DNA of 64,000 nucleotides from Marsupella aquatica. Taxonomy: Eukaryota; Marchantiophyta. Each line of letters opens with the position of its first letter. Position 1 is the first letter of the stretch. This document shows, one piece after another, positions 1-12,180 of this stretch. The notes beneath the pieces are model-generated. The model did not search any database, was not told where the DNA came from, and saw only the letters and a list, made by a program, of their open reading frames with translations. The position numbers were made by a program, and so were the translations under genes. Location: contig OZ316899.1 in NCBI GenBank assembly GCA_973895155.1, positions 13,268,001 through 13,332,000 of the forward strand. Reading direction: 5' to 3'.

Positions 1-2718
1 GGGTCCAAGGCCTTAATTCTCTTTTTCAAAATTTTATGATTTTCCAAAATGTCATTGAAAAACAACACAAATAATCATCATATATTTAAAATTTCCTCAC
101 CTGGGATTTCACACCACAATTAATACAATGCTTCAGACACAAGTTTTTCCATAATTAATATTTCCAAATTTAACTCCTCAATATAAGTCTCAACATTAGA
201 GTTTGGGCTCAAAGATCACCAACAAATTAAATGTTATGAGAAAATATCCTCTTTATGAACAAAGTCACTAACAACATCAGAGATCACAAGCCTTTGCCCA
301 TCACAAATCAACACTCAGTTGCGCTTGACAACCTATGTTTAATTGCTAATTGCCCATCATCCTCTATCCTTTACGGGATAAATGTTGTCATTTGCCCATC
401 GCAGCGGGTTGCACTCGCCCGTTGCAATGTGCCTATCATAGCTCACTCCCAAGCTCACTCATCTTCCATCATGTATTGTCATTGCCCAACGTTTCCCTTC
501 GCCTTTTAAAAACCTAAGCTTAGTGTGTTCATGAACCTGTTTTCACGATTCCTTAACCTTGATCCAAGATTCTTTTTCATGAATTCATGAAGGGAATCTG
601 GCATCAAGTTCAAGAATCTTGAAGAGAGAGAAAAAAGTGCATACAAACATAAAGAAAATGATTAAAAGAAAGTCTACTCAAGACAAAGAAAATGACAAAA
701 AATGAACAAAAAGTGATTCAATTAAGACAAAAGGAGTTATGGATGAAAAATTTGACAAGGAACACAAACTCAAATGAAGACAAAGAGAGTAATGAATGAT
801 TATTTTGGAATAAAGTACAAGAAACATCAACTCCGATAAGAACAAAGAGTATTATAAATGCTAGGAAAACTTTGGTATTTTACTATGCAAGGTTTGAATT
901 AAAAATTATTGAAGTTTCTTTCTAAGTGAATGCAAATAAGTATTCCAATAGACTAAAACTTATGTGAACATTAGAGATTTGGGAATGGGATATTTGGAGC
1001 AACTATTGCTCCTTAGAGTTTGTTGAGATTCAAAAACATTAAAATGATTAACTCATGAATTCATGAATCATTTATAAAGAAGTGTCACACTTTAAAAATA
1101 ATAATTTTTTAATTGATTAGTATGACATAGATTAATTACAAACAGTTCATTACAAGACTCATTTGAAATTTGTAGGGTATATTTGAAGTGTTTTAGATAT
1201 TTCTGATTCCAGTCAATTTTAAGATGGTATTTTAAGGATAAATTAGACAAATGATCTCTTGAACATGTGCAAGTGTAAATTGTAAAGATTGAAATAGATC
1301 ATCCAGAGATTAAAAATTAATTTATTATGGTCCATTTCATGTTTTTAATGGTTCATATTGATAACATATTTCGAGCATCTTTTCCATCCACGAAGATTTT
1401 GCAAAGAAAGGGATAGTTTTTAGGCTCATTTTGGGGCATTTTTTAGCTTTGTGTACTTTTTGAGCAAAAGTTCTTTTAGTTTGTGCTTATTACCCATCCT
1501 TTTTGGCTCCTTGTTACACAGTCACATTAATTATGGTGACAGCTTTCATAAACCTTTGTTCCCAAATGTTGTGTGTGAGATTAATTACTGTAATCAGTGT
1601 AGTTGGGAAGTTTCCTAAAGTAAATTGTGAATGAATGATTCAGGTGGGTCTAAAGCATGGGGTGGGTCCTTTGTCTTAGCACACTCAAGAGTCCAATCTA
1701 GGCCACGAGTGATCTTCTTTCATAAAACATTTATAATGCATGTTTGGGAGAGAGGGGAATGTGAACAGATGGGTTACAGAGATGTGTATTTGCACAGAGG
1801 AGGATGATAGTGGAGTAGAGCAGAGTGGAGACAATTAGAGTGTAGTGCAAGGGCAAGTATTTTGATTTTAGAAGCTTTGGATTTTGTTTCAAATTGATTT
1901 AAGTTGGGAGATCAGGCCGGTCAAGAATTGGGTCTAAATGACTGTTAAGTCCTATTGTGTTGACGAGAGAGAGGTACATTTTAAAATTCTGAGAGTGAGG
2001 GGTTTTGGTTAAAAAGTACACTAGCTTTTGATTTATAAGTATACGGAAGAGCGACAAATTTGGGAGCCCTAAGGCAACTTCTACCGCAACAATATCTCTA
2101 TCTATCTATCTCAGTCCCACATCTAGACAAGGGAGGGTCACCTTGAAATGAATGCACAACTTGCATAGGCAGGGGGAAAACGGCTTTCATTGGAGGGTCT
2201 AGGATCTCTCAAGGAAAGAAACTGTTCTAAACCAGACCAGCCATTTTACCGGATAAGTCAGAGGGCCATGAATCCCTGCACCTTGATGGACAAACACTAA
2301 TGGGACCAAAGACTCTTGAATTCAATTGAGCTTGATTACCTCTTGAATTCAAATGAACTCGATTACCATGGAGAGTGCACCAAAAGGGCAGGAGATGGAC
2401 AAGTCAAGACACCTATTTTGAGAGATATTTGGGGGATTGTATATGTCCTACCTCATGATCTTTTTCATTATTGTTTCATATGATTAGTTCCATATTTCTC
2501 AAGCAGTCTCCGTTGTGGCGGCTGACCAGGTCGGAATCTCCACAAGGGATGTGAGAGTATTATTGTTGAAATCCAATGATCCTTACTGGACTTTGTGATG
2601 AGGACATAGTGGTCTAGAAAAGTACCTCAGAGGGGCGTCTGATGATGTTCCTAGCGAGGATAGAGATTATAGACACGGTCAGTGCAGTTTTTGGTGAAAC
2701 AAGAATGAACTCAATGTG
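1..2718. other. AT-rich stretch without a recognisable gene
   Basis: No reading frame longer than about 85 codons and no domain motif is visible on either strand. The sequence is AT-rich with many short homopolymers and a small TATC microsatellite near 2.10 kb. It is probably intergenic or strongly decayed transposon DNA. The right edge is set by the start of a chromovirus LTR copy near 2723. Confidence 0.5.
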
Positions 2719-2722
2719 AATG

Positions 2723-3294
2723 AGTCGCGGAACTCGACTACCTTAACACTTAGCTCCGGCGTCGCTGACTCCGACGCCGAGCTCCCTTATGGTCCAAGCC
2801 CGGATAGGCCATCCAGGGAGGACTTAGCATGGGGACACTTGTGGGCAACGAGATGTGGCGCTAGCAAAGGCAAGGAGCCAAGCTGGTGACACACACGAAG
2901 GACTTGGCTAGCTGAGAGCTGGTCGGGTCAAGGGGAATGGGCCCGGCTCAAGGACGACCGTCCGGACCTCCGGATTGACTTTGAGTTCTGAGGGCTTGAG
3001 TATGAGCTCCTCTTGGGCCCAAGGCCAATGGAGTTGACGCCATGGGCAACGGACGCTTGGGGCGCAAGTTATGGCCCGATCCGGGTTGGGCCGATCGGGG
3101 GCCCCGAGCGGCAATGAGACCTGAGGACCTAGGCATGAGCACTGGGTTGGCCCGATCACAATGGGCTAAGGCACTCCGCTTGCGGATGCCTAACGAGAAA
3201 GTTATGGGCATTGCCAGCTGGTGGCGCGCCCATTATGCGCGATAGGATCCGGGTTGGGGGCCAAATGTTTAGGGACCAAAGCTGGTCCGGGGGT
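2723..3294 (+). repeat. Chromovirus LTR fragment (copy 1, isolated)
   Basis: This block begins AGTCGCGGAACTCGACTACC and matches the blocks starting at 24535 and 27236, with scattered substitutions, up to the shared GGTCCGGGGG near 3294. The 27236 copy directly follows a polypurine tract at the end of a chromodomain-type pol, so this is an LTR of that family. No pol sequence is attached here, so it is a solo or truncated LTR. Beyond 3294 it diverges from the 27-kb copy. Confidence 0.75.
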
Positions 3295-3316
3295 CCCGGT
3301 TTGAGCTACTGGACAC

Positions 3317-3342
3317 CTTGTCGTGTTTTTGGACACGACAAG
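3317..3342. other. Perfect 10-bp stem, 6-nt loop inverted repeat
   Basis: CTTGTCGTGT and ACACGACAAG form a perfect stem around the loop TTTTGG. It lies just after the point where this LTR copy diverges from the 27-kb copy. A role in RNA folding or termination is possible but not shown. Confidence 0.6.
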
Positions 3343-3460
3343 TTGTCATTTGTCCGACCAAAAACAAAGAATTTGTCGGATATTCTCAAATATTCCTTGG
3401 CCGGGTCCCAACATTTCTCGAACACTCCTGAATTCTCCCGAACCCTCCCGGCCGAGGAAA

Positions 3461-3905
3461 AAGACTCGGGGCCGGGTGAAGGTTGGGTCGGGGAGGGCAG
3501 GTTGGGTGAAGAAAGGGTCGGGGAGGGTAGGTCGGGCGAAAAGGTTGGGGGGTGAAGGGTCGGTCGGGGAGGGGAGGTCGGGTGAAAGTGTCGGGGACTC
3601 GGGGGTGAAGGGTCTGGGAGGGGAGGTCAGGCAAAAAGGTCAAGACCTTGTGAAGGGTTGGTTGGGGAGGGGAGGTCGGGTGAAAGGGTCAGGGGTGAAG
3701 GGTCGGGGAGGGTAGGTCGGGCGAAAAGGTCGGGGCCTGGTGAAGGGTCGGTCGGGGAGGGTCGGTCGGGTGTTGGGTCGGGGAGGGGAGGTCGGGTGAA
3801 AGGGTTGGTGAAAGGGTCGGGTCGGGTCGGGTTGGGTCGGGTCTGGTTGGGTCGGGTCGGGTAGGGGAGGGTAGGTCGGGTGAAAGGGTCGAGGCCGGGT
3901 GGAGG
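3461..3905 (+). repeat. G-rich minisatellite
   Basis: Degenerate units built from GGGTCGGGGAGGGGAGGTC and GGGTGAAAGGGTCG repeat over about 440 bp. The strand is extremely G-rich with many runs of three or four G, so quadruplex folding is plausible. Long Pro/Arg-rich frames on both strands here are products of the repeat, not genes. A C-rich tract of similar words lies at 28075-28340 in the opposite strand sense. Confidence 0.8.
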
Positions 3906-4017
3906 GTCAGGCCATCTTGGTCGGGATATGCGGATTAGGGTACTCCTTGTGTGGAGATGGCACTCCTTGTGTGGAGACCCAAATTCCATCACAGCCAGGT
4001 GACATACAGGGTGTGAC

Positions 4018-4423
4018 CATGGACGTTGGAGTAGAAGTAGAACTCTCAGCTGCTGGGAGACCTATTCGGAAGGTGAAGAGTCGGGCCAGGGCAAGTGGTA
4101 GAGTGACAGCGGCAAAGAAGCGTAAAGCTGATGCATAATTGAAAACTCATGCACATCCTGAGTATGTATTGTTCTCACCACAGCAAAATGAGTTGTGTGT
4201 AGGGTATGGAAAATTGTGCCCTTAGCAGATTACATTCCATTGCAAAGAAGTACCAACAGGGTATTCTGTAGTGTTGTTGACAAAGCTTGTGAAGCCAAAG
4301 ACCCCTTTACCAGTTCCTAATTTGAATGATGACCCGCCACAGACAACTATTGCAGATGCTTTGAACTCTTTGGTGTTGTGGCCAACAGATTACATAGGGA
4401 CACCTGAAATGTGTGGTTTGTAG
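4018..4423 (+). pseudogene. CACTA TNPA-like protein, C-terminal remnant
   Basis: With in-frame TAA and TAG stops tolerated, one frame gives a basic stretch (RKVKSRARAS), then LCVGYG, then YSVVLLTKL, DDPPQTTIADAL and LVLWP, ending at TAG 4421-4423. This matches segment by segment the C-terminus of the TNPA-like gene in the intact CACTA element (VVVLLTTV, DDPPQEIIADAV, LVLWP near 31.3-31.5 kb). It is therefore the last exon of a related element whose 5' part is missing or lies left of the window. Decayed and not functional. Confidence 0.7.
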
Positions 4424-5324
4424 TTTTTTATACTTAAAAACAGCTGCATGATTGGTGCCAAATGTTACCAAGATATTTCATAATGCAGAGTCAAATTGAG
4501 ATTCACTAGATCATCCACTGATCATGTTGTGACAACTTTGTTTGTATGAAATTATGCATGTGTGTTCAATAGTTAATATGAGTTCTAAGATTTGAATAGA
4601 ACTATGTTGTCTCTCATGTTTTCATGTAAGACTTGTGTACTTGTATGCTTGAGTGCTTGAATGTATGCTTGTATGCTTGAGTTGATTATTAGTCATGGTT
4701 GTAGTGCTATGTGCAGGCTGCAATTGCCTCAGGTTGAGTCAAAATGTTGACCAAAAGGGTCAAAGAATGCAGTCGTGAACTAGACTAATGAGTCATTTTG
4801 GGTCATTAAGATATGACCGTGATATATTACATCGTGGTCCCCAATAAGACTAACCAGTCTAGCCCAATCTTAAGATTTTTAAGAATCATTAGTCATCTAT
4901 AGTCATCATTGGTCACAAATGTGACCATATACTCTAAACTTTTAAGACCTACTAGTCATAATCAGTCGCTTGTGTTCCAATATTGAACCATAGCACCAAT
5001 CATATATGCGAAAGGCTACTCTTCCTCACTGACTGTGTGTGACTAATTCATACCTCATTTTGAGTCATGAAAATGACTACTTTGCAGTCACTTGTAAGAC
5101 TACACCTTCTCCTAATCCCAAAATGCCCAAGTACGGATTTGGTCATTATTAGTCACAAAATGTGTCTTAAACCCTAGTCACATAGCTGACCACTCGATTT
5201 CAGTCACTTTAAATAAGACGCTATGTCAAAATTACGACTGGCTTGATACCCCCCAAACTTTAGTCACAAGGAGTCATGGGCAATCGTAAAACTTAGTCAT
5301 AAAACACCCCGGTTTCTACTAGTG
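4424..5324 (+). mobile_element. 3' end of a decayed CACTA transposon
   Basis: The region holds many short copies of AGTCAT/AGTCAC-type words, a subterminal repeat pattern. It ends at 5307-5324 with CCCCGGTTTCTACTAGTG, which is exactly the reverse complement of the terminus of the intact CACTA element at 30422. Coding remnant, subterminal repeats and terminus are in the right order for the 3' half of a CACTA element. No matching left terminus was seen in the window. Confidence 0.75.
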
Positions 5325-5483
5325 TTTTATGCCCTTTGGCTAATGAAGAAAACAAGTAGAAAGGTATGCCTTGTTTCAAATTGAAGTTTTGATTGGTTGT
5401 AGTGTTGTTTATGCTTCCTTCTATGTGATTGTTTTATAATTCTCATTATGTTTATTTTAAATGGAGGGATATGTGTGAATTCT

Positions 5484-5815
5484 TGTACACGTAGGCTTGG
5501 AGCCTCGGCTCAGCTTGGGATATTTTGTGCAAGAGCTTTCCATATTTCCTTAACAATGAGACATCATTTTTTGATGAAGCAAAATATTTTTGAGGATGGA
5601 GAAACTCATGTGCGTGTACCTGGAGCCTTGGCTCGGTATGTGATATTTCACATGTGTACGTGTCATGATTCCTTTAAAATATTTTCACTTCATAGATAAA
5701 TGGTTGTTACATTATATATTTTCAAAAACTTAGGATGAAGTAGGGATGTAGGGGAGTATGAGAGATGGGGAAACTTTGTTGCGCAATCTTCGAGTTTCAA
5801 CTCAGGTTGGGATAA
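5484..5815 (+). repeat. Left subterminal repeats (three copies)
   Basis: Copies near 5484-5530, 5612-5650 and 5781-5815 share a core of the form TTGGAGCCT(C/T)GGCTC followed by GATATTT; the third copy is weaker. The same words occur reverse-complemented at the right end. Such arrays are typical transposase-binding regions of hAT and CACTA ends; that role is inferred. Confidence 0.65.
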
Positions 5816-6082
5816 TTCAACAGAGTGTCCTAGTCTTTTATATTCGTCACAACCAAGAAATAAAAAAAGGAGAATAACAATCATATATATCTTGGGAAAT
5901 GTGGTTGTTTAAGTTGCTCGTTATTTTGCTGGCATAGTATGAGTTATATGTTGCTTTGACATGGATGAAATATTTACACATGGAATAAATATTTATTTTG
6001 CAATGTTAAATTCTTTAAATTCAGGGTGTGTTGGAGGTGACGGTCTCATTCTTGAGAGTGTAAAGTCCTCTTTCTGTCAACA

Positions 6083-8161
6083 ATGTCTTTTGATGAGGAA
6101 GAGTCCGGTGAATCTGGACATCAATCCACTATTCCTAGGCATGGTCCAAACCAATCTCGGGAGCGGAATGCAAAATTTTCTGCAGTGTGGAAATACTTCG
6201 AGCAATGTGAAGCGCCGCCAAGATGTAATGATGTGAACCAAATGTATCGGAGATGCAAGTTTTGCAAAACATATAATACTTTTCATGCAACACGAGCAAA
6301 GGCACATTTGATGGGAAACAACGTGAAAGGGGATGCGCCACCATGCCTAGGACTATATGGTCATGTCAACTTGGATGAAATCAACAGAATGTACAATGTC
6401 ATCAAAGTTCCAACAGCTGTGAAATACAAACGAAGGGATGGAACCCACATTTTGCGGGATGCAAGAGGTCGCGGGCCAGATATTGGAACTTCAAATTCAC
6501 AAGCATCCACATGAGTGTCTAACCATCTTCAAACGGACGAGAAGTCAAATTTGACTGCTAGGGGTAGGGCAAGAAGTCTTTCCAACCCAATAATGGATGC
6601 TTTTCAAATTCCAAATAGAACATATTTGGACAAGCTTTGGGCAAAAGCGTTCTACACAAGTGGTATTGCGTTCAATGTTTCACAGAATCCTTATTTTTGA
6701 GAAGCGGTACATGAGACTTCAAAGGGAATTGTAAATGGGTATTCTCTTCCCATTATGACAAATTTGCGAATGAAGTTGTTGGAGGAGGCTAAGGAAGATC
6801 TCACAAAAGATATGACCAAAACAATGAAGCAAGCAAAACCTTTTGGATATTCTCTTTCATCCGATGGATGGAAAAACATCCGTAGGGAACCGTTGATGAA
6901 CGTCATATTGTTGACTTCTAAAGGTGATTTTTTCTTGGATAGTTGGAATGCGGCACAAGCTGATAGGAAAGATGGAAAATATCTTGGAGAGATGTGGCTG
7001 AAATATATTGATGACATTGGTCCGGATCACATCGTTCAAATTGTAACCAATGGTGCGCCTGCAAATTGCGTAGCAGGTTGTGACATAGTTATGAAGAAAT
7101 ATCCACATGTCACATGGAGTTGGTGTGCTGCCCATGTGTTTAACTTGTTGCTGGAAGATATGTGTGGTCACAAGAAAATTGTGGTGGATGAGAGTGGACG
7201 GAATCCATTCAAACTCATTTTTAAACGCTTGAGATTGATAGTAAAAGCAGTTTCATCGTCACAAAAGCTTTCTGCAATATTTGTGAGGAAATTAGCTTAC
7301 AAAAAACTATTGAATCCAAATGCAACAAGATTAGCGACCAATTTTTGGATGGCGCAAAGAGCTTTGGAGCTGAGAGGAGCTTTGCAACAAATGGTCATTG
7401 ATGATAAATGGGAGTCTTACCGTGATAGACTTCCAATTCAACCAAAGTCAGCTGGGCATATGACTAGGGGAAAGGCAGATGAACTTAAAGCATGGATCCA
7501 ACAAGATGCATTTTGGACTCAAGTGAAAGCCACAGTGAACTTCTTTCTCCCGTTGGTGAAAATGCTACGCAAATTTGATGGTGATTCACCCCGGTCAGCA
7601 TGGTTGTATTGGAGTCTGAAAAGGGGGATTATTGATCTCAAGGCAAGCATGGAGGAATGTTCATTGGTATCTGAGTACTTGAAGCCAAGGATACTAAAAG
7701 TTTACATGGATCAAAGAACATCTCTTACTACTGATTTTATGCTAGCTGCGGCATATATAAATCCGAGGATATTTTTTGATGATGAACTAGATGTTGCAGG
7801 AGATGGAGAATTGTGTAGAGGGTTCAATCAATACATTGCCAGATATGCTGAACACAATGTGAAGGAAGGGATCAACCATGATTGTGAGGTGAATGCACTC
7901 ATTACTGCCATCCAAATGCAAGGAATTGAGGCGCAAAAGAAGTTGCCAAACACAACGGTAACCATGAGAGGAGCCCAATCAAGTATAGGTGATGTCAGCC
8001 TAGGAGAGTGGTGGCATTCATACGGTGCTGATTATCCAGATCTAAGAATTATGGCTAGAAAAATCTGTCACCAAAAGATGCGTGCATCAGCGTGTGAACG
8101 AAATTGGAGTTCATATGGATTTATACATTCTGCAAGTCGCAATAGATTGACAAATGATTGA
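6083..8161 (+). pseudogene. hAT-superfamily transposase (three in-frame TGA stops)
   Basis: A single frame runs from ATG 6083 to 8161 and on, interrupted only by TGA at 6512, 6698 and 8159. The N-terminus has a BED-type zinc finger (CKFC ... TRAKAHL). The middle matches the DUF659 region (SLSSDGWKN, VTNGAPANCVAG, WCAAHVFNLLLEDM). The C-terminus has the hAT dimerisation signature (WWHSYGADYPDL, ACERNWSSYGFIHS, NRL). At 6698 (after NPYF) and 8159 (NRLTND-x-AK) the family normally has arginine, so CGA changed to TGA fits. The enzyme would excise and reinsert its element in the nucleus; this copy is inactive unless the stops are bypassed. Confidence 0.88.
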
Positions 8162-8252
8162 GCAAAGGTTTTGGTGTTTGTATTCACAAACATGAGAGTG
8201 GAAAAAGGGCTTACAAAAGTTTGAAACCCCCATATGTATATATTAACGTTAT

Positions 8253-8963
8253 GAGGAAAGAAGAGCTTTAATTGATGGTGTTAGGCCAGTATCCACGGAG
8301 TGCTTTGACAATGAAGGGTATGATGCAACACGTGCGGAGGTTGGAGAAGAAGACATCATCAATTTTGATACAATTGATGATGCTGATGAAGCACTGCAAG
8401 GATTATCATTAGATAAAGAAAATGACTTCTTGACGCATATTCCACCGGATACAGACGTAAATGATGTAGGTGAATGGGAGAATGACACGGATTTTGACAT
8501 GTATCTTACAATTGACGAGTCTCAATTTGAAGATGAGGATCATGTATCATTGTATTCAGAGTTTGATATATCTTCCCAGCCAAAGTCAGCTTGGGCTTAT
8601 CCATCATTGAATGTCCACAATGATGTCGACCCAAATAGATCATATTTTGTTCAACAACACACTAGCATACAAGGGCATGATTTGGGGGAGGGAAGCAGAT
8701 CACCAATTTTTCCACAACACAATGATATACAAGGTCGGTCTACGGACAACACACATGCACCATGGCAACAAGCTGCTACAATCTTCAATGAGTACAGGGG
8801 AGCTAGTGAAACAAATCCGTATACATCAAACAAACGTATTGGTGATGGATTTCAACAACCTCGCAATCGTGATGCAGTTACATGGGCTGTAGAACAAGAG
8901 TGGAATCAAGCTTTGCAGCAAAATCGTAACAACAATACTAGGAATTTCCTTTCACAACCTTGA
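8253..8963 (+). CDS. Acidic, Gln/Asn-rich ORF downstream of hAT transposase
   Basis: An open frame of about 236 codons starts shortly after the transposase. It is strongly acidic at first (EEDIINFDTIDDADE, DVNDVGEWENDTDFD) and then rich in N, Q, S and H. Plant hAT transposases often end with such an acidic tail, so this is probably the transposase C-terminus in another frame or a second exon. No catalytic motif is seen. Confidence 0.5.
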   Translation, partial: EERRALIDGVRPVSTECFDNEGYDATRAEVGEEDIINFDTIDDADEALQGLSLDKENDFLTHIPPDTDVNDVGEWENDTDFDMYLTIDESQFEDEDHVSLYSEFDISSQPKSAWAYPSLNVHNDVDPNRSYFVQQHTSIQGHDLGEGSRSPIFPQHNDIQGRSTDNTHAPWQQAATIFNEYRGASETNPYTSNKRIGDGFQQPRNRDAVTWAVEQEWNQALQQNRNNNTRNFLSQP

Positions 8964-10439
8964 GATATGTTTTTACTACTATATTAGCATGCTTTCTTAC
9001 TATTGTGAACATTGTTATTGTTATATCATTTTTTGTTTAATACAAGCTATTTTTGTTTCATACAAAAGGTGTTTTTAAAGTTTCAAATGTCACAAAGGAA
9101 TGCCAAACACCATTTTGGAGGGGTTAAGAGTCATCATATTATTATCACCCAAACCATTATTATTTTTAGTCATAAATTAAATCATTAAAAATAAATGATT
9201 CAGCGGCAAAGTAGGGGTTTTCACCCTTCATGATCCTACCTATTTTATAATTCTCATTCTGCCCATTCATGGTCGTCTATCGGTCATTACGGACAAGAAT
9301 GAGACGAACAAGACAGCAAGCCCAATTTCTCAGGTCCAACAATTTCTGCGAGTTTACTCTGCAGTGCTGCCCAAGATGACTGACCTGTAGACCATAAGGA
9401 TTGGCAAGGTTGGCTACAATCACTCTCCACATTGCCAAGATTTGTTCGACCCCTCAGAGGTTGTGGGCACTCACAAAAGCCTTCAAAGAGTCCAACATAG
9501 GAGGTCCAACATAGTTTCCAAATTCCACTGATTGAAAGGCCTATTGCTTTTATTATCCCTCAACTCCTCTGGTGTCAGTCTTCTTTGTTCAATCACCGAT
9601 GCTGAAATAATCGTTGATGGTAGTCCACCTCTGATACTGTTATTGTCGTTGTGCAGAAATTGCGATGATGTAAGTCCATACGTTGTAATCCAAAATTGTT
9701 TCCTTGAAATTCCTAAATAGCAAGTTTTCGTCGGAGACCCATGTCAGTCGGCCTTGGATGTCCGTTGTTGTCACTTTGTTCGATCTCCATCAAGTTGTAT
9801 GTCATATTTTGCCACCCTGATGTCTGTTACACAAATGGCTCCCGCCTTGTGGTCATATAATACCGAAAGGGGTACAAAAATTAGTGTACTGTACATCCAA
9901 GGTTGCATCCTTGGAATGCACCTCACTGTTGGAGTCATTTGTGCAAGTAGACACCAGCGTCACAACATTTGACCTACACGTTGATGGAGATCAAAGCAAG
10001 TGACAACAACGAACATCCATGGTCGACAAACATGGATCTTGGATTTCTCTACTCCCAATTTTGCCGGTTTACTTTGTTGGCCAAGGGCAATGATAACATA
10101 CCATGATTATTCACCTTTTCATGTCCCTCTATTTAAAGACAACCTTTACATATTGCCTAATGAAGTTTGTGGCTACGTGTGCAAATGGTTATATTGCACA
10201 AAATGTTGAATGTACTGCAATGCTATTTCTTGAAGTGGAACCCAAAATTGTCACTTAGTGTGACTTCAAGATACACAAACATATCACAGAAGCTCAACCA
10301 AAACTAAATATGATGTCAAGTCTCCAAACTTTTTTTGAACAATTAAAAGTTGAAAACCATTGTCAAAGACTATTTGCAAGTGCTAGCATAGGAAAAGTCT
10401 CTAAGGATCAAGTACATCAAAATCTAGAGACTATTGGAT
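8964..10439. other. Interior of the composite transposon, no gene recognised
   Basis: This stretch separates the 3' ends of the two convergent genes. Short open frames on the plus strand (9532-10209) are Cys/Ser-rich without recognisable motifs or continuity. It may hold 3' untranslated regions. Confidence 0.4.
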
Positions 10440-11072
10440 TCAATTCCTTTTGCCGTTGAAGTCTACTGCTTCTGCTTTCACTTCCGCCCGTTGTTGACGT
10501 CGTCGATGGCAACAAATAGATCGTTGCATATTTTGCTCATCTATTGATGGCTGATTGGCTGCAGCACATTCCTTCCATTCATTGAATCGACCACTTAGGA
10601 GCAACCTCTCAAATTTGCCATTTGACAAATTATACTCATTGATTGTAAACTATTCAATGGGAGTGAAATCTATTTGCGGCATTGCTAGACCCTCTTCTGT
10701 CATTTCCTCAATGGCTTGTTGACTCTCCATTGGTGGCATTTGGTTCAACAATCCTCGTTGCTCGTATTTGCGTTCATGAAATGGTGTGCGACACCAACAT
10801 TTTTTGCTCTTCTTTAGCCATCTAAACAAGCAAGCATGATGCCATATATGACCACAAGTTCCAAACATGGAGACAGATTCAAGACCCCATGGATATAGGC
10901 ACCAAGTACACTTGTCATCTTTTTCACGAACAAATGCTGCCATATTATCATCATTTTTCCACTTATCAAAATATTTTTGAATGCCTTTAGCACTAGCCTC
11001 CACATCCGGAAAAAGGTTGTTGGATCCTGTAGGATCAATGATCTGCATGTGAACAAAATCTTTTGACCCATC
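10440..11072 (-). pseudogene. RING-like C-terminal part of the same kinase gene
   Basis: Joining the two flanks of the retrotransposon across one copy of the 4-bp duplication keeps the frame open (ESKKD then GSKDFVHM), so this is the 3' part of the gene starting at 23752. It encodes CTWC, CGHIWHHACLFRWLKK and KCWC, a RING-type zinc-binding pattern typical of E3 ubiquitin ligases. An in-frame TAG follows TPIE near 10.65 kb; the frame then stays open for more than 60 codons to TGA at 10440. A kinase joined to a RING through a coiled coil is an unusual arrangement. Confidence 0.65.
11069..11072. repeat. Target-site duplication CATC, left copy
   Basis: CATC directly precedes TGTCACACC and is repeated at 20622-20625 right after the terminal ACA. 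Removing one copy plus the element restores an open frame in the minus-strand kinase/RING gene. Confidence 0.8.
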
Positions 11073-11402
11073 TGTCACACCATTCTGAGTAGTATAGTAA
11101 TATATCGTGCTATTAGAGTATGTACATTTGGTATGAGTGCTATTGGAGCCGATAAGGTTCCGTTAGGTTTGTGTGAGAGGGTACTTCTCACTTGTGAGGC
11201 ATTGAAAGGTCATCTTTCAATGTTGAGCCTTGGAGAGAGAGGAGCTTGAGTGTGGCTATGGTGGCTGTGAGCTCCGCTTGTGTAACGTGGATTCCTTGAG
11301 TAGTGCAAGGTGCGTTGGCTTGACATACGTGTGTGATCGGATCGGTGCGGGATCGATGGGGTATTGTTGACCGGGATCGTTGTGCCGATTGTATTGAGAT
11401 TA
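11073..11402 (+). repeat. Split terminal repeat A1
   Basis: 330 bp from TGTCACACCATTCTGAGTAG to GATTA, nearly identical to 20155-20484. It is followed by unique leader sequence, not by the B segment that follows A at the 3' end. Confidence 0.85.
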
Positions 11403-11675
11403 CATTGAAAGATCACATTCGAAATCTGTTGTACGGACTGTGCGGACAGAAGTTCGATTGATTGAGTTGTCGACGGTTTGTGGTAGCTTGGATCGTGTGT
11501 TGTTATCGAACAGATCGTTGGTATCTTGACCTGTATCGTTGTTGTCCGATCGGTCTGCTTCCCGATCGATGTACAGATCTGTGATTGGTGACAGGTTTTG
11601 AGTTGGAGGTCGATTGATGATTCGTGGAGGAAAGCGAATGTTGAGTAGATGTTGGACAGTGGAAGTCGATCCGTG

Positions 11676-11765
11676 AGGCTTCAGATCCGATTGCCGGCTA
11701 CTATGAGGCTTCAGATCTGATTGTCGGCTACTGTGGGGCTTCAGATCTGATTGTCGGCTATTGTT
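11676..11765 (+). repeat. Three 30-bp tandem repeats in the gypsy leader
   Basis: Units of GAGGCTTCAGATCTGATTGT plus CGGCTACTAT occur three times with few changes. They lie in the untranslated leader between repeat A1 and gag. Confidence 0.8.
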
Positions 11766-12002
11766 GGACGATGTTGGCAAGGTGCAGGTGAAGCGATGGC
11801 TCTTTTCCTGAAGGAACGGAGCTGCCAATGCCCCATGCGACGGTATCATCGTTTCAGTGAAAGAAACGAGGGTCAAAGGTGTTGAATCAAGCTGCTGCCA
11901 ATTCTATGGAAGGGCTGCGTTTTTCATGAAGGAAATTGACAGTTTTGGGGAGCTTTTCGTGAAGGAAGTAGTCGTTTTGGGGGTCAGGTGTGAGGCGCAT
12001 GA

Positions 12003-12180
12003 GGTCATCCATCCCAAAAGTGCTCCCAACCGCGAGCGCGAAGTCACCCATCGCGAGCGCAGGTAGGCGCGAGGTCGAGGTCACCCATCCCGGGGCTATT
12101 CCGGGCCGTGAGCGCGAGGGGAGGCACGAGGTCGAGCGCGAGGAGGTCACCCATCCCGGGGCTATTCCTAGCCGCGAGCG
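12003..12180 (+). repeat. GC-rich imperfect repeats in the gypsy leader
   Basis: GAGGTCACCCATCCCGGGGC and CGAGCGCGAGG-type words recur. A diverged version of the same leader (GGTCACCCATCCC, GCGCTTAACT) is found in the second copy near 48.15 kb on the minus strand, so it belongs to the element. Confidence 0.65.

Noticed and set aside
3386-3992. Long Pro/Arg-rich open frames on both strands
   Set aside because: They are translations of the G-rich minisatellite with no start context or homology.
9532-10209. Three short plus-strand ORFs between the hAT and RING genes
   Set aside because: Cys/Ser-rich, no start or splice continuity, no recognised domain; more likely 3' untranslated or intergenic sequence.
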